This document shows, piece after piece, positions 1 through 5,909 of a stretch of 6,188 nt of DNA. Each line of letters begins with the position of its first letter. Within the stretch, counting starts at the first letter, position 1. The notes below the pieces were generated by a model. It was not told where the DNA came from. It saw only the letters and a program-made list of their open reading frames with translations, and did not search any database. Made by a program: the position numbers and the translations under genes. The DNA is from Planctomycetia bacterium (lineage in GTDB: Bacteria > Planctomycetota > Planctomycetia > Pirellulales > UBA1268): NCBI GenBank assembly GCA_009923125.1, contig RFUD01000151.1, positions 1-6,188 of the forward strand. The letters are read 5' to 3'.

Positions 1-1478
1 CAGCGGCGGTCGAACGAGAGGAAGTTGCGAAACCGTCCCGTCGCGGGCACGAAGGCGTGGCCGAGAAACGTGGCGTAACGGGACGCGAGCCGCGCGGCCG
101 CCGCCGACCCCAGGCCGAGCGCGTCGAACTGCACCATCACCGCGAGGCCGCGGGCATTGTCGTCGGTGCAGTAGCCGTGGGCGGCGTTGGGAACGTCGTA
201 CGTCGCGTGCTGCAGGAGGCCGGTCGAGTCGGAGAGCCGCAGCAGGTGGTCGAGTCGCACCGGCGGCAGTTCGGTCCGCCGCCGCCGTGGGGCGACCGCG
301 CCGGCGTGCCGTGGCCTGACGGCCGCGCCGCTGCGGGCAGCCCGAAACGCCGCGGCGTAGCGTTCGGCGGTCCGGCTCCACACCATCTCTCCACCCAGCC
401 GCCACGCCTCGGCCCGCAACGCCTTCCGCCGGCCGGGATCACCGAGCAATCCGCAGACGGCGGTCGCGATGGCCGCCGCATCGCGAAACGGCACGAGCAC
501 GCCGCGGCCGTCGGCCAGCAGTTCGCGGGCGTGCCAGTAGGGCGTGGACACGACCGGCACGCCGCAGCCGAACGCGTAGGCCAGCGTGCCGGAGGTGATC
601 TGGTCTTCGCCGAGGTAGGGCGTGAGGTAGAGGTCGGCCGCCGCGATGAACGCGAGCAGGTCGGGCAGGCCGACGTAGCGGTCGTGGAAGGCCACGTGTC
701 CGGTCACCCCCAGTTCCGCCGCCCGCCGCACGAGCGAATCCCGGTAGCGTTCCCCCTCCCGGGCCACGAGTTGCGGATGCGTCGCGCCGAGCACGACGTA
801 GATCGCATCGCCGTGCCGCGCGACGATCTCCGGCAGGGCCTCGATCACGTGCTCGATGCCCTTGCCCGGCGAGAGCAGGCCGAACGTCAGGAGCACCTGC
901 CGGCCGCCGAGCCCCAGCCTGTCCTTCGCCCCGGCGGTGATCGCGGGCCGGGCGTCGGGAATGCCGTGTGGAATGACGTCGATCCGCTCGTCCGCCACGC
1001 CGTACACGTCGCGGAGCAGCGTGCGGCCGCGCTCGGTCATCACCGCGAGGCGGGCGGAGAGACGGATCACGTCGTCCATCACGCGGCGTTCGGCCGCCGA
1101 GGGACGGGCGAGCACGGTGTGGAGCGTCGTGTGGACGGGAGCCCGCAGGCCGCGCATGAACGCCAGGACGTGGCTCCCCGCCTCCCCGCCGAAGATGCCG
1201 TATTCGTGCTGCAGGGAGACGACGTCGGCGTTCCACAGATTGATGAACGCGGCGGCCCGTTCGAACGATCCTGGATCGTCGGCGCGGACCTCGAAGGCGG
1301 CCTCGGCCGGGTAGGCGTGGCTCGCGCCGCCCTCGGTCACCGGCACGACCAGGCACTCGGCGTCGGGCAGGTGGGCCGCGACGGCCGACCGCGCGTCGTG
1401 CGTGAAGGTGGCGATGCCGCAGCGTCGCGGCACGTAACTGCCGAAGAACGCGAGTTTGTCGAGGGGCGGAGAGGGCAT
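1..1478 (-). CDS. GT4-type glycosyltransferase with extra C-terminal domain (3' end off window)
   Basis: Reading the minus strand from the ATG at 1478 gives 492 open codons with no stop before the window edge, so the C-terminus is missing. The N-terminus reads FFGSYVPRRCGIATF (residues 11-25), a typical start for one GT-B, GT4-like group. LQHEYGIFGG (89-98), VIPHGIP (168-174), FGLLSPGKGIEHVIEAL (199-215) and the donor-site stretch QITSGTLAYAFGCGVPVVS (293-311) follow in GT4 order. It should transfer a sugar from an activated donor in the cytoplasm; donor and acceptor are unknown. From about residue 405 a second domain begins, with YDVPNAAHGYCTDDNARGL (427-445). I recall this from GT4 proteins fused to a six-hairpin-glycosidase-like domain, but that is from memory. 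The classical EX7E motif is not obvious. No Shine-Dalgarno precedes 1478; an ATG at 1506 is in another frame. The fold is secure, the exact function is not. Confidence 0.88.
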   Translation of the reverse strand, partial: MPSPPLDKLAFFGSYVPRRCGIATFTHDARSAVAAHLPDAECLVVPVTEGGASHAYPAEAAFEVRADDPGSFERAAAFINLWNADVVSLQHEYGIFGGEAGSHVLAFMRGLRAPVHTTLHTVLARPSAAERRVMDDVIRLSARLAVMTERGRTLLRDVYGVADERIDVIPHGIPDARPAITAGAKDRLGLGGRQVLLTFGLLSPGKGIEHVIEALPEIVARHGDAIYVVLGATHPQLVAREGERYRDSLVRRAAELGVTGHVAFHDRYVGLPDLLAFIAAADLYLTPYLGEDQITSGTLAYAFGCGVPVVSTPYWHARELLADGRGVLVPFRDAAAIATAVCGLLGDPGRRKALRAEAWRLGGEMVWSRTAERYAAAFRAARSGAAVRPRHAGAVAPRRRRTELPPVRLDHLLRLSDSTGLLQHATYDVPNAAHGYCTDDNARGLAVMVQFDALGLGSAAAARLASRYATFLGHAFVPATGRFRNFLSFDRR

Positions 1479-1528
1479 GACGCGTCGCTGGCGACGTGGC
1501 GTTCATGCCGGATGGTTCTTCCACGCCG

Positions 1529-1534
1529 ATTCTA
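1529..1534 (-). promoter_or_regulatory. Possible -10 box ahead of the glycosyltransferase
   Basis: On the minus strand the hexamer TAGAAT lies about 50 bases upstream of the ATG at 1478, in the gap after the substrate-binding-protein gene. It matches TATAAT at five of six positions and stands out in very GC-rich DNA. I find no convincing -35 box at 16-18 bases. It could let the glycosyltransferase be transcribed separately from the importer. Confidence 0.22.
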
Positions 1535-1555
1535 CCGCACCGGGCAAGCGTGCGG
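1535..1555 (-). other. Short hairpin between binding-protein and glycosyltransferase genes
   Basis: CCGCAC (1535-1540) and GTGCGG (1550-1555) form a perfect 6-bp stem with a 9-base loop. It begins about 15 bases after the stop codon of the upstream gene. No T-run follows on the minus strand, so it is not a standard intrinsic terminator. It might protect the 3' end of the ABC transcript or attenuate read-through. A stem this short can arise by chance at this GC content. Confidence 0.25.
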
Positions 1556-1570
1556 GCCGCGGCGGGTGAC

Positions 1571-2560
1571 TCACTCTTGCTGTGGAAGAAAGTCGAGCGT
1601 GTAGCAGTCGGTGGCCTTGACCTTGCCCGCGAGGGTCGGGTCGAGGGCCGTCATCTGGGCCAGGAGTTCGTCCCAGCGGGCGGCCGTCATCGTGCCGAGC
1701 CGCTCCGGCGACATGCCGTCGGGAAGGCACAGATCACGGAGCGTCGCCACGCCGTGATCGAGCATCTCGGCCGTGACACCCTCGGGGTTCACCTCCAGCA
1801 GCCGCCTGTTCGTGGCCGCGGGATCGGCGAGGTAGCGCTGCCACCCCCGCGTTGCCGCCGCCACCATCCGCCGCACGAGGTCGGGCCGCTCCCGCACGAG
1901 CTTGGCGGTCGTCACGAGCACGCTCGAATAGGGGTCGAACCCGATGTCGGAGAGCATGAGCGTGGTGATCTCGACCCCCGCCTGCCGCGCGAGGAGCGGC
2001 TCGGAATAGACATAGCCCTGCTGGGCCATCTTCGGGTCCCGCACCGTGAGGGAGACGCCGCCGGTGTAGGGCACCTCCTTGACGCCGGCCAGCAGCCCCT
2101 TGGCCCGCATGTATTCGAGGAACGCGTGCCCCTGCTGCACCTGCAGCGTCATCCCCTGCCGGCCGAGATCCCCGAACGACTTCACGCCGCTGTCCGACCG
2201 CATGAGCAGGCAGCGCGGGTGGTGCTGGCAGGCCGCCATCACCGTCACGATGTCGGCCCCCTGGCTGCGAAACATGACGACATCCTCGGCGTTCGCCACC
2301 GCAAACTGCACGCGGCCGGAGGCGAGCTCGCCGGCGATCGGGGCGGAGCGGCCGCCGGGGCGGATCTCGACGGCGAGCCCCTCGGCCGCATCCAGACCGT
2401 CCACGAGCGCGGTGTAGAAGCCGCCGTGCTCCGCCTCCGGAAACCAGTTGAGCTGCAGCACCACCGGCGTGCCGTGGGAAGCGTCGGCCGCGGGCTTGTC
2501 CGCCGCGGTGCAGCCCGCGAGCAGGAGGCAGGCGGCCGCCGGGATGATCAATCGACGCAT
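1571..2560 (-). CDS. ABC importer substrate-binding lipoprotein, NMT1/THI5-like
   Basis: This is a complete 329-residue protein. A short basic start (MRR), a hydrophobic stretch and the lipobox L-A-G-C at residues 14-17 indicate signal peptidase II cleavage and lipid attachment at Cys17, so it acts outside the cytoplasmic membrane. LQLNWFPEAEHGGFYTAL (35-52) is the signature region of the NMT1/THI5/ThiY-type binding proteins. FAVANAEDVV (86-95), the QGMTLQVQQGHAFLEYM region (135-151) and YVYSEPLL (183-190) also fit the family, and so does the length. Family members bind thiamine-pyrimidine precursors, riboflavin-like molecules, sulfonates or nitrate; the sequence does not decide. Unusual features are CQHHPRC (111-117) and two more cysteines at 278 and 319. 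The start is fixed by a good ribosome site. It is the last gene of the ABC operon, 24 bases after the permease stop. Confidence 0.9.
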   Translation of the reverse strand: MRRLIIPAAACLLLAGCTAADKPAADASHGTPVVLQLNWFPEAEHGGFYTALVDGLDAAEGLAVEIRPGGRSAPIAGELASGRVQFAVANAEDVVMFRSQGADIVTVMAACQHHPRCLLMRSDSGVKSFGDLGRQGMTLQVQQGHAFLEYMRAKGLLAGVKEVPYTGGVSLTVRDPKMAQQGYVYSEPLLARQAGVEITTLMLSDIGFDPYSSVLVTTAKLVRERPDLVRRMVAAATRGWQRYLADPAATNRRLLEVNPEGVTAEMLDHGVATLRDLCLPDGMSPERLGTMTAARWDELLAQMTALDPTLAGKVKATDCYTLDFLPQQE

Positions 2561-2565
2561 GCAAT

Positions 2566-2572
2566 CCTCTCC
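2566..2572 (-). promoter_or_regulatory. Ribosome binding site of the substrate-binding protein
   Basis: GGAGAGG on the minus strand lies 5 bases before the ATG at 2560. It supports that start and lets the gene be translated independently after the short gap from the permease. Confidence 0.7.
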
Positions 2573-2584
2573 GGGGCCCGCGGC

Positions 2585-3382
2585 TCAGTCGCCGGTCCCT
2601 TGAACATACTTGCCGAGCAACCTGTCCGTCAGCAGGTTGACGGCCGCGAACATCGCGAGGCCCAACAGCGACGAGAGCAGCACGGCCGCCATGAGGGCGT
2701 CGGTCTTGCCCATCGTCAGCCAGCGGTCCATCACCGCGCCGAGCCCCGGAAAATCACCGCCACGGCCGACGAAGAACTCGCCCACGATCGCCCCGATCAC
2801 GGCGAGGCCGCAGCTGATCCGCAGGCCGAGGGCCAGATGACCCATCGCCGTCGGCAGCCGCAGCCGCACGAGCGTCGGCCGGCGGCCGGCGCGGTAGATC
2901 CTGAACAGGTCGCGATGGTTCGGATCGAGCGCCAACAGTCCGGCGGTCATGTTGGACAGGATCGGGAACAGCGCGATGATCGCGGAGACGAGGATCACCG
3001 TCCGCTGCCCGTAGCCGCTCCACGTGATGAGCAGCGGGGCGATCGCCACGATCGGCACGGTCTGGAGAAACAGCACGTACGGATAGAGCGCGGTGCGCAC
3101 GAGCCGCGACTGACTGAACAGGATCGCCAGCGCCGTGCCGACGACCGCGGCTGCGGCGAGGCCCGCGACGGCCGCCCGGGCCGTCACCCAGAAGGCGTGC
3201 CCGAGGACGACACGCTTCTCCCACAGCGCGGTCGCCACCTGCGCGGGGGACGGCAGCAGGTAGGCCGGGATCTTCCAGTGGCCGACGGCCCACTGCCAGC
3301 AGGCGACGACGGCCACGGCCACCGCCAGGGCGGGCAGCGCCTCGAGCACGAGCCGGTGCAGGGGAGGACGCGGACGGCTCAT
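2585..3382 (-). CDS. ABC importer permease, SsuC/ThiX-like (BPD_transp_1)
   Basis: The 265-residue protein is the inner-membrane channel subunit of the importer. About six hydrophobic segments are visible, near residues 11-33, 62-89, 98-121, 127-151, 184-206 and 228-252. The cytoplasmic EAA-type coupling loop lies around 161-187 (YRAGRRPTLVRLRLPTAMGH), followed by GLRISCGLAVIGAIVGEFF (186-204), which is typical of the SsuC/TauC/ThiX class. PAYLLPSPAQV (39-49) is the conserved periplasmic N-terminal stretch of these permeases. The true start is the ATG at 3382: it has GGAGG seven bases upstream, and its A overlaps the ATPase stop as ATGA. A longer open frame back to 3520 runs inside the ATPase gene and gives an Arg-rich, non-membrane extension, so it was rejected. 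ATPase and permease are very probably translationally coupled. Family assignment is firm; substrate is unknown. Confidence 0.92.
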   Translation of the reverse strand: MSRPRPPLHRLVLEALPALAVAVAVVACWQWAVGHWKIPAYLLPSPAQVATALWEKRVVLGHAFWVTARAAVAGLAAAAVVGTALAILFSQSRLVRTALYPYVLFLQTVPIVAIAPLLITWSGYGQRTVILVSAIIALFPILSNMTAGLLALDPNHRDLFRIYRAGRRPTLVRLRLPTAMGHLALGLRISCGLAVIGAIVGEFFVGRGGDFPGLGAVMDRWLTMGKTDALMAAVLLSSLLGLAMFAAVNLLTDRLLGKYVQGTGD

Positions 3383-4140
3383 CGGGCGGCCTCCGCGAGC
3401 ATGTCGCACACGGCGTCGTAGAGGCGGCTGAATGCCGCGCCGCCGCGGACCCGGGCGGGCCTGGGCCGCGGAAGATCGACCGCGATCCGGCCGCCGATCC
3501 GGCCGCGGTCGATCGCGCACACCTCGTCGCCCACGATGATCGCCTCGCCGATGTTGTGCGTGACCAGGACCATCGTCCGCGGATGCCGGGCATGCAGGTC
3601 GAGGAGGAGCTCCGTGAGCCGCGTCCGCAGCAGGTCGTCGAGCGCGGCGAACGGCTCGTCGAGCAGCAGGATCGCCGGCTCGGTGACCAGCGCGCGGGCC
3701 AGCGACACCCGCATCTTCATGCCGCCGGAGAGTTGGCCCGGATGCTTCGCTCGATCGTCAACGCCGAAGCCCACCTCGCCGAGCCAGTGCTCGGCCGCCG
3801 CGCGGCGGCCCGCCGGCGCGTCACGGCCGATGAGGTCGAGCGGCAGCATCACGTTGTGCACGGCGTCGAGCCAGGGGAGCAGGGCCGGCTCCTGAAACAC
3901 ATACGCCAGCGCCCCGGGTGGCAGCGATTCCGGCCGCGGCTCGATCGTGCCCGTCGTCGGCCGCTGCAATCCCGCGACGCACCGCAGCAGCGTCGTCTTG
4001 CCGCATCCGCTCGGGCCGACGAGCGACACCACGCCGCCGGCCGGCACGTCGAGATCGACGCCCGCGAGGACGTCGCGGCCCCCGGGGAATCGCACGCCCA
4101 CCCGGCGGCACGAAATCGGCGCGGCAGGCAGTGGTTGCAT
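3379..4140 (-). CDS. ABC importer ATPase, SsuB/ThiZ/TauB-like
   Basis: The 253-residue cytoplasmic ATPase powers the importer. All expected motifs are intact and in order: Walker A GPSGCGKTT (42-50), Q-loop VFQEPALLPW (81-90, Gln83), signature LSGGM (138-142), Walker B ILLLDEP (157-163), D-loop ALDD (166-169) and the switch His195 in VTHNIGEA. The ending, with VDLPRPRP (221-228), is typical of the sulfonate/taurine/nitrate/thiamine-precursor class, as is the length. I chose the ATG at 4140 because the protein then begins just ahead of the first beta-strand. The open frame continues to 4305, but those 55 residues are Pro/Arg-rich and fall in a repeat-dense non-coding stretch. No Shine-Dalgarno precedes 4140. 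It is the first gene of the operon and its last bases overlap the permease start. A long inverted repeat sits near its 3' end. Confidence 0.93.
   Translation of the reverse strand: MQPLPAAPISCRRVGVRFPGGRDVLAGVDLDVPAGGVVSLVGPSGCGKTTLLRCVAGLQRPTTGTIEPRPESLPPGALAYVFQEPALLPWLDAVHNVMLPLDLIGRDAPAGRRAAAEHWLGEVGFGVDDRAKHPGQLSGGMKMRVSLARALVTEPAILLLDEPFAALDDLLRTRLTELLLDLHARHPRTMVLVTHNIGEAIIVGDEVCAIDRGRIGGRIAVDLPRPRPARVRGGAAFSRLYDAVCDMLAEAAR
3390..3394 (-). promoter_or_regulatory. Ribosome binding site of the permease, inside the ATPase gene
   Basis: GGAGG on the minus strand lies seven bases before the ATG at 3382, within the last codons of the ATPase. It decides the permease start over the longer frame to 3520. 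Confidence 0.75.
3474..3514. repeat. Long inverted repeat with a 12-bp tandem repeat inside the ATPase gene
   Basis: GATCGACCGCG (3474-3484) and CGCGGTCGATC (3504-3514) are perfect 11-base complements around 19 bases. The interior contains two adjacent 12-base units (3484-3495 and 3496-3507) that agree at 11 of 12 positions, plus an inner stem GGCCG/CGGCC (3489-3493 with 3500-3504). In the protein it encodes roughly residues 209-222, including the doubled GRI of GRIGGRI. The transcript could fold here about 90 bases ahead of the permease start. Whether it has a role or is just a by-product of coding is unknown. Confidence 0.6.
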
Positions 4141-4147
4141 GAGCGGT

Positions 4148-4153
4148 AATGTA
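4148..4153 (-). promoter_or_regulatory. Possible -10 box giving a leaderless ABC transcript
   Basis: TACATT on the minus strand ends seven bases before the ATG at 4140. A start site at normal distance would fall at or next to the ATG, which would fit the missing Shine-Dalgarno. No good -35 box is visible at the right distance. Confidence 0.2.
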
Positions 4154-4244
4154 GACGAATCCGGCGAGGGGCTGCCGGTGCCCCGGCGCCGGGCTATGGG
4201 AGCAAGCGTAGCCAGGATGGCGAAGCGCAGCGGACATGCAGGGA

Positions 4245-4267
4245 GCGGTGGCCACGATGGCCACCGC
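4245..4267. repeat. Perfect 10-bp inverted repeat with 3-base loop
   Basis: GCGGTGGCCA (4245-4254) and TGGCCACCGC (4258-4267) pair perfectly around CGA. It lies about 110 bases past the stop of the minus-strand gene at 4380 and 105 bases ahead of the ATPase ATG. No T-run follows in either direction, so a standard intrinsic terminator is unlikely. A Rho-independent-like stop without U-tract, a processing site or a protein-binding palindrome all remain possible. Confidence 0.6.
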
Positions 4268-4379
4268 GAACGTCCGGCGATGGGGCATTGGCGGCCCCGA
4301 GCCACGCACGACGCCGATTCATCCGTCCGGCATGTGCCGTGCCGAACAGGATTGCCAGGGCGGGCTTTTCAACTGACAG

Positions 4380-5396
4380 CTAGCGGAGCGGATTGCGTGG
4401 CCGCTTGCGGGCGGCGTCCGGTTCGCGACGATCAGGCTCGGGTTGCAGATGGGCGGTGCGGGTCACCGTCGATGGCGCGCTGGACGACTGCTCGACCGGT
4501 GCCGGGGCAGGCAGCGGCGACGCCTCGACCGGGGTCGTTCCATCGGCCGTCGCGATCGCTCCCGGCAGCCTCGCCGGGCGGATCGCCTGCTGCCGCAGCG
4601 CCTCCTCGCGGATCCGCGCCTGGTGGAGAGCGGACTGCTGCAGGATCGCGAACCGCTCGCGGGCCCGCCGCTGAACCGCCGCCTCGTCGAACAGGTTCTC
4701 AGAGGGGGTTTCCCGAGACTGCTGCCGCGGCTCGGGCGTCTCCTCGGCAGGCTGTTTGCCGGGCGTTGGTGCATCGGGCCGCGTTGACTCCTCCACGGCA
4801 GGCGGGATGGTAGCGGGCGGAGTCGTCTTCGCCGGTTCGGTGGGCGACGGCAGTGTCGCTGGAGCCGATTCCGGCGGCGCCGGTTCGGGCGGAGCGGCGA
4901 GGTCGGCCTCGGGCAACGCGGGTTCCGCGTCGTTGGTCGGTGACTCCTCGTCGGCCGACGGGACCTCCGATTTCGGCGGCATCACGGGCGCGGCCGGCTC
5001 GACGTACGCCGCCTGCATCGCGCCCTGACCGGGCCAGGTCCGCCATTGCGTTCCGTAAAACCCGAAACTCGCGGGACGGACGGGGCAGCAGGCCGGACAT
5101 CCGGGTACCTCGCAGGCTCCATGGCGGCAGCCGCCGTGCCGGCACTGTCCCCCGCCGCACTCGCCACCGCAGGGCCGGGGCGCTGCGTGAGCCCGGACCG
5201 AGGCCGGCTGGTGCGGAGCATGAGCGACACCCGTCCGCGCGACCGCTGCGGGCCGGCTCGCAGTGCCGGGGATCGCGGGCATCAGTTCGCTCGCGCGGAT
5301 GCCGCCCTGGCCGAGCGCCGCGGCGGCGCAGGCCAGAGCCACGCAGGCACGTCGGCGAACGCAGGGGGCGACGAGCGTGACAGGGGGCTGATGCAT
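4380..5396 (-). CDS. Predicted exported Cys-rich/Pro-rich protein with WRTWPG motif, unknown function
   Basis: The 338-residue protein begins with a likely signal peptide: basic RRR at 14-16, then a hydrophobic stretch to about 29, with cleavage probably near 30-38. Residues 76-104 hold eight cysteines, five of them exactly five apart (80, 85, 90, 95, 100), among Gly and His; this looks like a metal-binding or disulfide-bonded segment. FGFYGTQWRTWPG (111-123) follows; I associate similar aromatic WRxWPG motifs with planctomycete secreted proteins, unverified. Residues 130-232 are Pro/Glu/Ala-rich and probably disordered. Residues 233-275 are rich in Gln, Arg, Ala and Glu and could form a helix or coiled coil. 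The C-terminus is basic. The ATG at 5396 was chosen for the signal peptide; the frame stays open to 5696, but that extension is Arg-rich and unlike a protein start. No Shine-Dalgarno is seen. Function is unknown. Confidence 0.72.
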   Translation of the reverse strand: MHQPPVTLVAPCVRRRACVALACAAAALGQGGIRASELMPAIPGTASRPAAVARTGVAHAPHQPASVRAHAAPRPCGGECGGGQCRHGGCRHGACEVPGCPACCPVRPASFGFYGTQWRTWPGQGAMQAAYVEPAAPVMPPKSEVPSADEESPTNDAEPALPEADLAAPPEPAPPESAPATLPSPTEPAKTTPPATIPPAVEESTRPDAPTPGKQPAEETPEPRQQSRETPSENLFDEAAVQRRARERFAILQQSALHQARIREEALRQQAIRPARLPGAIATADGTTPVEASPLPAPAPVEQSSSAPSTVTRTAHLQPEPDRREPDAARKRPRNPLR

Positions 5397-5909
5397 GCGG
5401 GGTTTTGGTGGTGCGACGGCGAGCGGGGTACATGACCCGTGACCAGACTCAGCCACAGCGGTCTGTATCGACAGCGCAGGCGGGTGATCTTCGGCGGATT
5501 TTTCCGATTCTGCGGACGGAACGGCCCACAGCCGCTTGCCGCATCGACCCCGGATCGCCCAGTCTCCCCGGCTCACCCCGCGATATCGCGTGCGGTGGGG
5601 GCTGACAGGTTGCAGGAACACGCCTCCGGACCTGGTGCGTGTGCGGGCGTACCAAGTGTCCCGTCGCCGGCGGGATTTTTTCCACCGCCCATTCATCTCC
5701 CGCCGTGTATGCCGCCTGAATCAACGATGAACGGCGAATGAACGCCGCCGGTGGCGACCCCCGTTTTCTCCGAATGAAACCCGTCTCCCCTCCATCGCCG
5801 GGGCGGCAGTCGCGGTTCCATCGCCGATCGCAGCGCTGTCCGGCGAACGTTTGTGAGGCGTACAGATTCCAGCGGCGGGGGCAACCGCAGAACGCGAAGG
5901 AGCATCCCT
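5397..5909. other. Non-coding region between divergent genes
   Basis: This 513-base gap separates the starts of two diverging genes. Open frames crossing it are Arg/Pro-rich and have no recognisable features, so I call no gene. Visible items are two similar T-tract elements, GGCGGATTTTTCC (5493-5505) and GGCGGGATTTTTTCC (5669-5683), and a TGACC direct repeat (5433-5437 and 5440-5444). There are also small stems at 5495-5506 and at 5732-5747. Promoters for both neighbours should lie here, but I cannot place either with confidence. Confidence 0.55.
5897..5902 (+). promoter_or_regulatory. Ribosome binding site of the LEPR/Calx-beta protein
   Basis: AAGGAG lies seven bases before the ATG at 5910, nearly ideal spacing. 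It fixes the start of the right-edge gene and its frame. Confidence 0.8.

Larger units (their letters stand above)
4141..4379. other. Non-coding gap dense in inverted repeats, upstream of the ABC operon
   Basis: I see no credible gene in this 239-base stretch between the stop of the Cys/Pro-rich gene and the ATPase start. Several complementary segments cluster at 4161-4267. They are GGGGC/GCCCC (4168-4172 with 4180-4184), GCCGG/CCGGC (4174-4178 with 4183-4187), the palindrome CCCGGCGCCGGG (4182-4193), GGCTA/TAGCC (4192-4196 with 4209-4213) and the long hairpin at 4245-4267. Some of these stems exclude one another. Two degenerate direct units, at 4196-4212 and 4217-4231, both read ATGG...AAGCG(T/C)AGC. 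It could be an operon leader, the 3' region of the gene on its right, or a copy of an interspersed repeat. No TPP-riboswitch core is visible on the minus strand. Confidence 0.5.

Noticed and set aside
439..1524. 361-codon minus-strand frame overlapping the glycosyltransferase
   Set aside because: It is the wrong frame: the frame from 1478 shows GT4 motifs throughout, while this one is an Arg-rich jumble.
57..1604. 515-codon open frame on the plus strand
   Set aside because: It lies antisense to the glycosyltransferase, has no recognisable domain, and is Arg/Gly/His-rich as expected of a shadow frame in GC-rich DNA.
1496..3421. 641-codon open frame on the plus strand
   Set aside because: It is antisense to the binding protein and permease, both of which have clear family motifs and ribosome sites; its product is Arg/His-rich with no domain.
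4141..4305. N-terminal extension of the ATPase to 4305
   Set aside because: The extra 55 residues resemble no ABC ATPase and come from the inverted-repeat region; the family's usual start fits 4140.
4141..4379. TPP riboswitch ahead of a possible thiamine-precursor importer
   Set aside because: No CTGAGA-type box or the second conserved arm can be found on the minus strand.
5397..5696. N-terminal extension of the Cys/Pro-rich protein to 5696
   Set aside because: The extension is Arg-rich, has no ribosome site, and would bury the signal peptide.
5439..5741. 100-codon plus-strand frame in the divergent gap
   Set aside because: No Shine-Dalgarno, no domain, and a Pro/Arg composition like the other chance frames nearby.
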